This document shows, one piece after another, positions 54,998 to 63,183 of a stretch of 64,000 nt of DNA. The notes beneath the pieces were generated by a model. The model searched no databases and was not told where the DNA came from. It was given only the letters and a program-made list of their open reading frames with translations. The first letter of the stretch is position 1; each line of letters opens with the position of its first letter. A program made the position numbers and the translations under genes. Source of the DNA: Pseudarthrobacter chlorophenolicus A6 (GTDB taxonomy: Bacteria > Actinomycetota > Actinomycetes > Actinomycetales > Micrococcaceae); the NCBI RefSeq assembly GCF_000022025.1, contig NC_011886.1:4139953-4203952 (forward strand), written 5' to 3'.

Positions 54998-56860
54998 TCA
55001 CCGGGCGGGTTTGACCACCATGGCCGATCCGCCGCCGCGCCGTTCGGGTTCAGCCACCGCTGTCACGCGGCCATCCCGATGGAACTCAATGGCCGTTGCT
55101 GCGCCGATCTCGGCCGCGGACGTGCCGGGGGTACCGGCTGCCGTGAACTTGTGGCCGAACTTAGCCGCCAGGACCTTGCCGGAGGGCGAGTCGATGAAGC
55201 CCTGTTCTGCTGTCACATTGGCGGTATTGCGCTGCGAGGCGCGGGGCGCCGCCACCGCATCCTCGATGCTCATGCCGAGGTCGATCCGGTTAACCAGCGT
55301 CTGCAGCACAGTGGTGATGATCGTCGAGCCGCCGGGCGAACCGAGCGCCAAGAACGGATCGCCGTCCTTCAGCACGATGGTGGGCGACATCGAGGACCGG
55401 GGCCGCTTGCCGGGCTGGATGCGGTTCGGATCGTCCTCCTTGTACACCGTGGAGAAGTCCGTGAGTTCGTTGTTCAGGATGAAGCCACGGCCGGGAACCA
55501 CGATGCCCGATCCCCCGGTCTGTTCGATGGTGAGCGTGTACTCCACCACGTTGCCCCACTTGTCCGAGACGGTGAGGTTGGTGGTGTTGATGTTCTCGGT
55601 GTCCTTGGCGTCCTCGCCGGCCGCCGGCGCAACATCGCAGGTGCCGTCGTAGTTCTCAACGTCGCCCGCCGCCACGGGCTTCACTGCAGCTTTCCGGGGA
55701 TCGATGTTGCAGGCGCGTTCCTTGCCGAAGACGTCGTCAAGGAGGACTTCTGTGGGGACGTCCACGAATTTCGGATCACCCACGTACTTGGCACGGTCCG
55801 CGAAGGCGAGGGCCGACGCTTCAAGGTAGTGGTGCAGGACATCGGACTGGTTCTTGGCGTTGCCCTTGCCCCTCACCAGGTCAGGCAGTTCGAAGGGGGC
55901 CAGGATGTTCAGGGCCTCGCCCACCGTGGTGCCGCCGCTGCTGGACGGTGCCATGCCGTAGACGTCATAACCCCGGTACTCCACATGGGTGGGGTCCTGG
56001 TTCAGGACCTCGTAGTTAGCCAGGTCCTCTGCGGTCATGAACCCCTTGGGGACGGGCAGTTTGGTGGTTGCCGTCTTGGGCGGGTTCTGGACCGTCGCAG
56101 CGATTTCCTCGGCGAGCGGGCCCTGGTAGAAGGCGTCGGTACCCTCATCCCCCAGCAGCCGGTAGGTGTCGGCGAGGTCGGGGTTCTTCAGGACGGTTCC
56201 GACGGCGGGCGCCGCACCGCCGGGGAGGTAAAGTTCGCTGGTGGCCGGGAAGGCCTCAAAACGCACCTGGTTCTCGGCGGTCTGAAGGTTGAAGGTCTCG
56301 TCCACGGTGAACCCGTTGTCTGCCACGTCAATGGCGGGCTCCAGGGCATCGCCGAGGCTCAGGCTGCCCCAGCGTTCGAGGGCCCGCTCCCACGTGGCGG
56401 CTGTGCCGGGGACGCCTACGGAGACGCCGCTGGTGACCAGCTCCGGGGTGAAGTTGTACGCCTTCCCGGTGGAAGGATCAATGAATGCATCGTTCGGCAT
56501 CGCCGCAGGTGCGGTCTCACGGCCGTCCAGCGTGTGCACCTCGCCGCTCTTCGCGTCGTAGTACACAAAGTAGCCGCCTCCGCCGATCCCGGCAGAGTAG
56601 GGCTCCGTTACCCCCAGGGTTGCCGCCGCTGCGACGGCGGCGTCCACGGCGTTGCCGCCCTTGCGGAGCACTGAGATGGCGGCGGCGGAAGCGTCGGCGT
56701 CCACTGTGCTGACCGCTCCCCCGTATCCGGTGGCGGTGGCTTTCTTCTCGGGTTCGTCGTCCCACTTGTGGGCCGAGGCCGGACTCATGATGGCTCCGGA
56801 CGTCACGCTCATCGCCAGTGCAGCCGTTAAGGCTCCTACCCGGCGTCCCAGATGTGGCAT
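54998..56860 (-). CDS. ggt: Gamma-glutamyltransferase, exported
   Basis: 620 residues. A Sec-type signal peptide (cleavage near SPASAHK) leads to the large subunit, then autocleavage before the catalytic threonine in NINTTNLTVSDKWGN, and the small subunit with SPGGSTIITTVLQTL (oxyanion hole). It cleaves gamma-glutamyl bonds of glutathione or glutamine outside the cell. It is convergent with ansP and may supply amino acids, but there is no shared control seen. ATG at 56860 follows GGAGCAACC. Confidence 0.95.
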   Translation of the reverse strand: MPHLGRRVGALTAALAMSVTSGAIMSPASAHKWDDEPEKKATATGYGGAVSTVDADASAAAISVLRKGGNAVDAAVAAAATLGVTEPYSAGIGGGGYFVYYDAKSGEVHTLDGRETAPAAMPNDAFIDPSTGKAYNFTPELVTSGVSVGVPGTAATWERALERWGSLSLGDALEPAIDVADNGFTVDETFNLQTAENQVRFEAFPATSELYLPGGAAPAVGTVLKNPDLADTYRLLGDEGTDAFYQGPLAEEIAATVQNPPKTATTKLPVPKGFMTAEDLANYEVLNQDPTHVEYRGYDVYGMAPSSSGGTTVGEALNILAPFELPDLVRGKGNAKNQSDVLHHYLEASALAFADRAKYVGDPKFVDVPTEVLLDDVFGKERACNIDPRKAAVKPVAAGDVENYDGTCDVAPAAGEDAKDTENINTTNLTVSDKWGNVVEYTLTIEQTGGSGIVVPGRGFILNNELTDFSTVYKEDDPNRIQPGKRPRSSMSPTIVLKDGDPFLALGSPGGSTIITTVLQTLVNRIDLGMSIEDAVAAPRASQRNTANVTAEQGFIDSPSGKVLAAKFGHKFTAAGTPGTSAAEIGAATAIEFHRDGRVTAVAEPERRGGGSAMVVKPAR

Positions 56861-57092
56861 GGTTGCTCCTAGGGGTTTGGGTGATGTGCATCACACGCTA
56901 CTCCTCGGGCCGGACAGGCTCAACGCCCCCGGCTACCGCATAGGGCACCCTGGAGACGCTTGGCGCCCCAAGAATCATGGCCGGCAGCACGTCATGCAAC
57001 GGAACCGCAACGGGCCCGCGGCGTCCCATCCCTTATGCTCGCAGCAGTAAGGACAGCGGGCAGTTCAACGGGGAACCAACGGGAGTGACAGC

Positions 57093-58409
57093 ATGACCAA
57101 CTGGCGGATCAGGGATTTTCACTCAGCGGACCTGGACGGGATCCTGCACCTGTGGGAGACGCTCAAGGCAACCAACGTGGAGCCGGTCTACGCACTCTCA
57201 GAGGTCCTGGCCTCGTGCGAGAAGGACCATGCCGTGGTGGCGGTGCTGGGCGACCTGGTGGTGGGTGCCGCCGTAGGGCGTGCCGCGCATGACCAGGGCT
57301 GGATCGTCTTCCTGGCCACCCTGCCGGAGTACCGCGGCCGGGGCATCGGCACCTCGCTGCTGGCCGCCGTCGAAAACCGGATGGCACCGCACGGGCTGAA
57401 CAAGCTGTCCGCCCTGATGCCCGAGTCCGAAACCCGGGTGGAAGCGTTCCTGGGCCGCGGCTTCGCGCTGAAGAAGAACCTGCGCTACTTCGAACGCACC
57501 ATCCCCGTGCAGCGGCAGGAGCTCGGCGCCCTCGGGCAGCTGGGTGGCCGGGTCCTGGCCCGCGACCTCTGGGAAAACGTCGCCGGCATGCGGAAGGAAA
57601 AGGAACTCCTGGAACGCCGCCTGGTGCTTCCGCTGGCCGAAGCGGACCTCGCGGACGAATTCGGCGTGGTGCCGCCGCGCGCCGTCGTCCTTTTCGGCCC
57701 GCCGGGAACCGGCAAGACCACGTTCGCCAAGGCCATCGCCTCACGCCTGGAGTGGCCGTTCGTTGAAGTGTTCCCGTCCCGCCTCGCCGCGGATCCGCAG
57801 GGCCTGGCCGGGGCCTTGCGGGAAACCTTCCTCGAAATCGCCGAGCTTGAGCACGCGGTGGTGTTCATCGACGAGGTGGAGGAAATCGCCTCACAGCGCG
57901 CCGGCGACCCGCCCTCGCCCCTGCAGGGGGTCACCAACGAACTGCTTAAGATCATTCCGGCGTTCCGGGAACAGCCCGGCCGGCTCCTGGTGTGCGCCAC
58001 CAACTTCATCCGTGCCCTGGACACGGCGTTCCTCCGGCACGGCCGGTTCGACTATGTCATCCCCATCGGGCTGCCGGACCGGCAAGCCCGCGAAGCCATG
58101 TGGCAGCGCTTCATCCCCGCGCCCGTGGTGGATGATGTGGACGTGGAACTCCTCGTGGAGAAGACCGAGGGCTTCTCGCCGGCCGATATCGAGTACGCCG
58201 CCCGCAGCGCATCACAGCGGGCGCTTGAAAAAGCCGTGTACGACGACGGCGGGCTGGCTTCGGATTCGCGGGTTTCCGTCCGGGAGGCGGTGCGGAAGGG
58301 GCCCTCCACCGAGGATTACCTCGCCGCGATCGCCGAAACCCGCACCACCGTCAGCGCCGAGGTACACCAGGACTTCCTCGAAGACATCGACGCTCTGGGA
58401 AGGGTCTGA
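57093..58409 (+). CDS. GNAT acetyltransferase fused to an AAA+ ATPase
   Basis: 438 residues in two parts. Residues 1-135 form a GNAT domain with the acetyl-CoA motif ATLPEYRGRGIGTSLL (RGRGIG at 81-86). After a short linker, residues about 175-400 form an AAA+ ATPase with Walker A GPPGTGKTT (202-210), Walker B VVFIDEVE (256-263), sensor 1 LVCATN, the arginine finger in RHGRFDYVIPIGLPD, and sensor 2 GFSPADIEYAARSAS. No protease domain is present. It could remodel and acetylate a protein target, but the target is unknown. No frameshift evidence suggests that the fusion is artificial. Confidence 0.88.
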   Translation: MTNWRIRDFHSADLDGILHLWETLKATNVEPVYALSEVLASCEKDHAVVAVLGDLVVGAAVGRAAHDQGWIVFLATLPEYRGRGIGTSLLAAVENRMAPHGLNKLSALMPESETRVEAFLGRGFALKKNLRYFERTIPVQRQELGALGQLGGRVLARDLWENVAGMRKEKELLERRLVLPLAEADLADEFGVVPPRAVVLFGPPGTGKTTFAKAIASRLEWPFVEVFPSRLAADPQGLAGALRETFLEIAELEHAVVFIDEVEEIASQRAGDPPSPLQGVTNELLKIIPAFREQPGRLLVCATNFIRALDTAFLRHGRFDYVIPIGLPDRQAREAMWQRFIPAPVVDDVDVELLVEKTEGFSPADIEYAARSASQRALEKAVYDDGGLASDSRVSVREAVRKGPSTEDYLAAIAETRTTVSAEVHQDFLEDIDALGRV

Positions 58410-58437
58410 GCGGGTCCGGCCCGGCTATCTTTGAGGC

Positions 58438-59697
58438 ATGTCCTCAAACCCCCTCCGGCATGCGTTCGCGCGCATGGGCGGCCGCGATCCGCATGAGAAA
58501 CACCGGGCAGCCACCCCGCTGGAGCTCTTCTTCGACCTGACGTTCGTCATTGCCTTCGGCGTGGCGGGAAGCCAGTTCGCCCATGAAATCGCGGAGGCCC
58601 ACGTGCTGCCCGGGCTGATCGGTTTCGCGTTCGCGATGTTCGCCGTGATTTGGGCCTGGATCAACTTCACCTGGTTCGCCAGCGCCTACGACACGGACGA
58701 CTGGGTGTTCCGCGTGGTCACCATGGTCCAGATCGTGGGCGTCCTGATCCTCACCATGGGAATCGAGCCGATGTTCCACTCGATCGTCGAGGGGCAGCAT
58801 GTGGACAACCGGGTCATTGTGGGCGGCTACATCCTGATGCGCCTGGCCCTGGTGGCGCAGTGGATGCGCGCCGCCCGCCAGGATCCCGCCCGCCGCGAGA
58901 CCTGCCTGCGCTACGCCCGGTACCTGGCCGTCGTCCAGCTGGGCTGGGTGGCAGTTCTGGTCCTCGACACCGGCGTGGCGGCCACCCTCCTGATGGTGGT
59001 CCCGCTGGTGGCACTGGAGATGGCCACGCCCTATTTCGCCGAGCGCAGGGCCGCCACCCCGTGGCATGCCCACCACATCGCCGAACGGTACGGACTGCTG
59101 GCCATCATCGCCCTGGGCGAGTGCCTGATCGGTGCCATCGAGACGCTGCGTGCGTTCGTGGCCAACAGCGGCTGGACCACGGACGCAGCCCTGGTGGGAT
59201 TCGGTGGAACAGCGCTGGCCTTTGGGATGTGGTGGGTGTATTTCATGCTGCCTGCCGGGCGGGCCCTGCACCTGCGGCGGCACCGCTCTTACTTGTTCGG
59301 CTACGGCCACATCCCCATCTTCGCGGCCATCGCCGCAACCGGGGCAGGCCTCCATGTCGCCGCCTACTACATCGACCACGAGGCCCACATCGGCGCCGCG
59401 GCCGCGGTGGCGAGCATTGCCATCCCGGTGGCGGTTTTCAAGGCGACCCTCACCTGGCTGTACAGCGTGATGATGGGAGCCGACCGGATGGTCATAGCAG
59501 TCGCGGCCGGCGTCATCGCCATCCAGGGCGGTGCGGTAGCCCTGGCGGCGGCAGGCGCCTCCGTCCCCGCGTGTTTGCTGGTAATCGTTGCCGCCCTGGC
59601 CGCTTCGATCGTCATCGACGAAAAACGCGGCAGCGACCGGGTGCACGCGGCCCTGTCGAAGCTGGAGACGCGCGCTGAGCCGGGACTGCCCGCCTAG
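58438..59697 (+). CDS. Low-temperature-requirement A family membrane protein
   Basis: 419 residues with about eleven membrane segments. The N terminus has the LtrA mark (HRAATPLELFFDLTFVIAFGVA), then AWINFTWFASAYDTDDWVFR, the HHIAERYGLLAIIALGECLIGA segment and GMWWVYF. LtrA in Listeria is needed for growth in the cold; the molecular activity is not known. It lies 28 bases after the GNAT-AAA+ gene, perhaps in one transcript. Confidence 0.93.
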   Translation: MSSNPLRHAFARMGGRDPHEKHRAATPLELFFDLTFVIAFGVAGSQFAHEIAEAHVLPGLIGFAFAMFAVIWAWINFTWFASAYDTDDWVFRVVTMVQIVGVLILTMGIEPMFHSIVEGQHVDNRVIVGGYILMRLALVAQWMRAARQDPARRETCLRYARYLAVVQLGWVAVLVLDTGVAATLLMVVPLVALEMATPYFAERRAATPWHAHHIAERYGLLAIIALGECLIGAIETLRAFVANSGWTTDAALVGFGGTALAFGMWWVYFMLPAGRALHLRRHRSYLFGYGHIPIFAAIAATGAGLHVAAYYIDHEAHIGAAAAVASIAIPVAVFKATLTWLYSVMMGADRMVIAVAAGVIAIQGGAVALAAAGASVPACLLVIVAALAASIVIDEKRGSDRVHAALSKLETRAEPGLPA

Positions 59698-59701
59698 GGC
59701 C

Positions 59702-59902
59702 TTACTGTTTGCCGTACTTCCGGTGCACCGCCTGTTTGGTGACGCCCAGACACAGTGCAATGGCTTCCCAGGACAAGCCGGCCTGCCTCGCGCCGCGCAC
59801 CAGAGCAGCCTCGGCCCGGCTGACTTCCTTCTGCAGTTCGGCAACGGCATACAGGGCCTCGGCGGGGCCTTTGCCGTCCATTGATCCCACGAGCGTCTTC
59901 AT
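59702..59902 (-). CDS. Small helix-turn-helix protein
   Basis: 66 residues. It contains an HTH (AALVRGARQAGLSWEAIALCLGVTKQAVHRKYGK) at the C terminus, similar to the sigma-70 region 4 type. GGAGGT lies 7 bases before the ATG at 59902; a longer frame to 59953 would cross the operators and is rejected. The two palindromes just upstream are probably its own binding sites. It follows gluQ on the same strand, but its own promoter is implied by the operators. Confidence 0.78.
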   Translation of the reverse strand: MKTLVGSMDGKGPAEALYAVAELQKEVSRAEAALVRGARQAGLSWEAIALCLGVTKQAVHRKYGKQ

Positions 59903-59920
59903 CCGATCCACCTCCACGGC

Positions 59921-59936
59921 GTCAACATTAGTTGAC
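59921..59936. promoter_or_regulatory. Operator palindrome 1 of the small HTH gene
   Basis: GTCAACATTAGTTGAC has two 6-base arms with a 4-base spacer; the arms extend further by GGC/GCC. It lies 19 to 34 bases before the HTH gene start. Confidence 0.75.
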
Positions 59937-59948
59937 GCCGCACGTGGC

Positions 59949-59964
59949 GTCAACGTTTGTTGAC
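59949..59964. promoter_or_regulatory. Operator palindrome 2 of the small HTH gene
   Basis: GTCAACGTTTGTTGAC, with the same arms and spacer as palindrome 1 and centres 28 bases apart. The last codons and stop of gluQ lie inside this site. Confidence 0.75.
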
Positions 59965-60843
59965 AACTCCTTCCCAGACCCAGGCCGCGGTTGGCACTCC
60001 GGCGGGATTAAAGGCCGCCAGCGCCTGGTCCAGCGTCCCCGGCGGTAGGCCGAGAGACGCCAGCAGCCGGTCCCGGACCTCACCAACAGGCATCCCCGCC
60101 GCATCAAGATCCGCAAGCGTTACGGCACCGTCCCGCTTGGCCAGCCGGACGCCGTCGGAATTCACCACCAACGGGACATGCGCATATTCCGGAACCGGAA
60201 TATTCAGAAGGGAGGCGAGATATGCCTGCCGGGGGGTCGAGGGAAGCAGGTCATCGCCGCGGACCACCTGGTCGATGCCCTGCTCGGCATCGTCCACCAC
60301 CACTGCCAGGTTGTAGGCGGTGACGCCGTCGTTGCGGCGGAGCACAAAGTCATCCACTGCACCGGTGTAGCTGCCATGCAGGGCATCCCGGACGGTGTAC
60401 TCACTAACGGAGGCGCGCAACCGGATGGCCGCCGGCCGGGTGGACCGCTTGTACTCGAGCTCCGCGGCGTCGAGGTTTCTGCAGGTCCCGGGGTAGGCGC
60501 CCTGCGGCGCATGCGGGGCGGAGGGGGCTTCCTGGATTTCCCGGCGGGTGCAGAAGCACTCATAGGTCAGGCCTGCAGACTGCAGGCGCCCGATGGCCTC
60601 CTCGTACAAGGTTCCGCGGTCGGTCTGCCGGACCACGGCACCGTCCCAGTCCACCCCTATCGCGGCGAGGTCACGCAGCTGGACGGCTTCAGCTCCAGCG
60701 CGCGCCCGGTCCAGGTCCTCGACGCGCAGGAGGAAGGTGCGGCCGGTGGAGCGGGCGAAGAGCCAGGCAAGCATGGCGGTGCGGAGGTTGCCCACGTGCA
60801 GTTCGCCGGAAGGACTGGGGGCGAAGCGGCCGGCCAATGTCAT
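59950..60843 (-). CDS. gluQ: Glutamyl-Q tRNA(Asp) synthetase
   Basis: 297 residues, a shortened glutamyl-tRNA synthetase without the anticodon-binding domain that attaches glutamate to queuosine in tRNA(Asp). The HIGH-like motif is FAPSPSGELHVGNLRTAMLAW, the zinc-region cysteines are in YECFCTRREI and YPGTC, and the KMSKS-like segment is VRLAKRDGA. The stop codon is embedded in an operator of the next gene. Confidence 0.94.
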   Translation of the reverse strand: MTLAGRFAPSPSGELHVGNLRTAMLAWLFARSTGRTFLLRVEDLDRARAGAEAVQLRDLAAIGVDWDGAVVRQTDRGTLYEEAIGRLQSAGLTYECFCTRREIQEAPSAPHAPQGAYPGTCRNLDAAELEYKRSTRPAAIRLRASVSEYTVRDALHGSYTGAVDDFVLRRNDGVTAYNLAVVVDDAEQGIDQVVRGDDLLPSTPRQAYLASLLNIPVPEYAHVPLVVNSDGVRLAKRDGAVTLADLDAAGMPVGEVRDRLLASLGLPPGTLDQALAAFNPAGVPTAAWVWEGVVNKR

Positions 60844-60869
60844 GCCTCCAGCCTATGCGGAACAGCACA

Positions 60870-60928
60870 AGAGCCCCTCAGCCACCGATATGGCCGGATA
60901 TCCGGTGGATCGGTAGCCCAGGGGCTCT
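60870..60928. repeat. Large hairpin in the gluQ-Lrp intergenic region
   Basis: An outer stem of 9 bp (AGAGCCCCT with AGGGGCTCT) encloses an inner stem (CCACCGATAT with ATATCCGGTGG, one bulge). It is a 59-base structure between divergent genes. On the minus strand it is followed by TTGTGCTG, so it could end a small minus-strand transcript coming from about 61100. Confidence 0.6.
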
Positions 60929-61119
60929 CGTCAGTGGGTGCGGAAAGACGATGCGTGAACAAGAGTCAATCAGCGGCGGGCCTCCTTGCGGGAAGCTGTG
61001 CGCGGACCCCGGGTGGTGTGCCGGGAGGCCGGTGGCCTGCGGGCAGTGGCGGTAGCCGCTGCCGTGTTGCCAACATTTCAGCACCGGACCTACAGTTGGT
61101 GCAACCGCACTCACGTTCT
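60929..61119. other. Intergenic region, no gene supported
   Basis: About 190 bases between the large hairpin and the Lrp operator. Short frames on both strands lack a ribosome site or known family. A small RNA on the minus strand ending at the hairpin is possible but not shown. Confidence 0.4.
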
Positions 61120-61136
61120 TTAGTCAATCTGACTAA
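61120..61136. promoter_or_regulatory. Palindrome upstream of the Lrp-family gene
   Basis: TTAGTCA and TGACTAA separated by 3 bases form a 17-base palindrome, 35 bases before the TTG start. The form suits an Lrp/AsnC autoregulatory site. Confidence 0.65.
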
Positions 61137-61170
61137 TCCATGCGCGCCGCATCAGCAGAAAGTAGGCAAA

Positions 61171-61629
61171 TTGCAGGAACTCGACGCCACGGACCGGCGG
61201 ATCCTCCGGGCGCTGGACGAGGACCCGAGGGTTCCCATCATGGTGCTGGCCCAGCGGCTGGGGCTGGCGCGCGGGACGGTGCAGTCGCGCCTGGAGCGGA
61301 TGACGGCGGCCGGAGCCCTCCGGCCCAACAGCAGCAGGGTCCTTCCCGCAGCCTTGGGCCGCGGGGTGGCGGCGTCGGTAAGCGCAGAACTGGACCAAAG
61401 CCACCTCAATGAGGCGATCGCCGCCCTGCGGAACATTCCGGAGGTCCTCGAGTGCCACGCACCAGCCGGCGACACGGACCTCCTGATCCGGGTGGTGGCC
61501 ACCAGCCCGGACGACCTGTACCGGGTCTCGGAGGAGATCCGGCTGTGCCCGGGGATCGTCCGCACTTCCACCAGCATGTTCCTGCGCGAAGTCATTCCCT
61601 ACCGCACCACGGGGCTGCTGGACGGATAG
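61171..61629 (+). CDS. Lrp/AsnC-family regulator
   Basis: 152 residues. The N-terminal HTH is LDATDRRILRALDEDPRVPIMVLAQRLGLARGTVQSRLERM, and the C-terminal RAM domain (VASVSAELDQSHLNEAI, GDTDLLIRVVATSPDDLYRV) binds amino acids. No ATG or GTG is available near the HTH; the TTG at 61171 after AAAGTAGG is the best start. Its ligand and targets are unknown; the palindrome upstream suggests autoregulation. Confidence 0.9.
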   Translation: MQELDATDRRILRALDEDPRVPIMVLAQRLGLARGTVQSRLERMTAAGALRPNSSRVLPAALGRGVAASVSAELDQSHLNEAIAALRNIPEVLECHAPAGDTDLLIRVVATSPDDLYRVSEEIRLCPGIVRTSTSMFLREVIPYRTTGLLDG

Positions 61630-61698
61630 CCCTCCCCATCGCCCCGCTGCACCTTCCCGGCTAGGCTGGCACGGTACATCCACACAGGGGGAATCATC

Positions 61699-63183
61699 AT
61701 GGCGGGTACCTTTTACGGCGGCGACGTCGCCCAGCTCCGGCAGCTCGCCAAGGACCTCGCCGGCGGCGCCAACCGGCTCAACGCCCTGGGCCAGCAGCTG
61801 AACAGCACCATCAGTTCCGGGCTGTGGAAGGGGCACGACGGTGACAGGTTCCGCAGCGAATGGACCTCCTCCCACATCAAACTGCTGAAGTCCGCCACGG
61901 CAGGGCTTGAAACGGCGTCCAAGGCTCTGCTCGCCAACGCTGACGAACAGGAACGGGCCAGCAACGGCGCCGGCGGCGGCAGCGGTGGAGGCGCGGGCCA
62001 ATCGGGCGGAGGCGGCGGGACCGCGCAGGACCTGACCGATACCCTTAACTCGATGACGCCGGACGAGCGCCGGGACTACCTGCAGAGCGACGAGTTCAGG
62101 CAGTGGGCCCTGGCCAACCCGGAAGCTGCCAAGGCCGCAATGGATGCCGCTGCGGACTCCGGCCTGATCGACAAGAACTCCCCCGAGTACGCCGACTTCC
62201 TCAGCGACTACTGGAACAACCAGGCCATGCTGGAGATGGGCATCGATCCGGCCACCTGGGACACGGCCAACGGCACCGAAGCCAACTGGGAAACCATCCG
62301 CAGCGTCTACGACTTCTACGGCCAGGCCTACCTCGCCAACCCGGACCTGCAGTGGGCAGGGATGGCCAACATGATCGGACCGTCCTTTGCGGGCGGCTTC
62401 CGCGACATGGCCATGATGCGGGACCTCGCGCAGCAGATCGCCAACAATCCGGCTTCCAACATACCGCTGCCCATCCTGGACCAGATCGAACAGCTGGCCG
62501 GCATGACTGACCAGGAGATCCGGTTCTACGAAACCAGCATGCTGGACATGAACAAGGAAATCTTCCTGGACCAGGCCCGCCAGCACCAGGCGTACCTCAA
62601 CGGCGGCCTGGACGAGATCAACCGGCTCCATGAGTCCGGTGCCATCGATGCCGGAACGGCGGAGGCGTGGGCCAACATCGATTCCGGCGACCCGGACCGC
62701 GTCCAGGAAGGCAACACCGCCCTCCTGTACCGCGAGCAGAACGAAATCATCGCCGACGATTACGACAACATGCGCAGCCACCCCGGCGGTGAAGCCGTGA
62801 CCTACATGGTGACCCTGGCCGGCGAGCCCTCCATTCCCGGAGCCAGGAGCTACGCCGAAGTGTTCCCCTACACCTTCAGCGTGGAGAGCCCCGGCCCGCA
62901 GAACGTCCCGTTCACCAACTGGGACAACCCCACACAGTTCCGCACCGACTTCACCACCGGCTTCCCGGACGGCAACATTGCCAACGCGGACCAGCGCTGG
63001 GAACTCATCCGCCAGGACACCCTGCCCGCCTACCAGGACCTACTGGCCTCGGACCCGGACCGGGCAGCCCAGATCATCGGCTCCGACTTCGACACCCGGG
63101 TGGACCAGTACCAGCCCACCAACAACATCCCCCAGATCATGGACCGCTTCCTGGACGGCTTCGACGCGGAGGTCCACCAGTGA
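61699..63183 (+). CDS. WXG100-domain protein, possible type VII secretion substrate
   Basis: 494 residues. Residues 1-90 form a helical WXG100-like hairpin with LWKGHDGDRFR at the turn. A Gly/Ser linker (residues about 92-112) follows, and then a large mostly helical region of unknown family rich in acidic and aromatic residues (DERRDYLQSDEFRQWALANPEAA, FTNWDNPTQFRTDFTTGFPDG). The shape matches secreted polymorphic effectors, but no toxin domain is recognised. A lipoprotein gene overlaps its stop by 4 bases. No other secretion gene is in the window. Confidence 0.8.
   Translation: MAGTFYGGDVAQLRQLAKDLAGGANRLNALGQQLNSTISSGLWKGHDGDRFRSEWTSSHIKLLKSATAGLETASKALLANADEQERASNGAGGGSGGGAGQSGGGGGTAQDLTDTLNSMTPDERRDYLQSDEFRQWALANPEAAKAAMDAAADSGLIDKNSPEYADFLSDYWNNQAMLEMGIDPATWDTANGTEANWETIRSVYDFYGQAYLANPDLQWAGMANMIGPSFAGGFRDMAMMRDLAQQIANNPASNIPLPILDQIEQLAGMTDQEIRFYETSMLDMNKEIFLDQARQHQAYLNGGLDEINRLHESGAIDAGTAEAWANIDSGDPDRVQEGNTALLYREQNEIIADDYDNMRSHPGGEAVTYMVTLAGEPSIPGARSYAEVFPYTFSVESPGPQNVPFTNWDNPTQFRTDFTTGFPDGNIANADQRWELIRQDTLPAYQDLLASDPDRAAQIIGSDFDTRVDQYQPTNNIPQIMDRFLDGFDAEVHQ

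Noticed and set aside
54950..56674. Long plus-strand frame opposite ggt
   Set aside because: ggt has signal peptide, catalytic threonine and full length; the opposite frame shows no known domain.
60878..61114. 78-codon minus-strand frame between gluQ and the Lrp gene
   Set aside because: Cys/Pro/His-rich translation without motif; it runs through the large hairpin.
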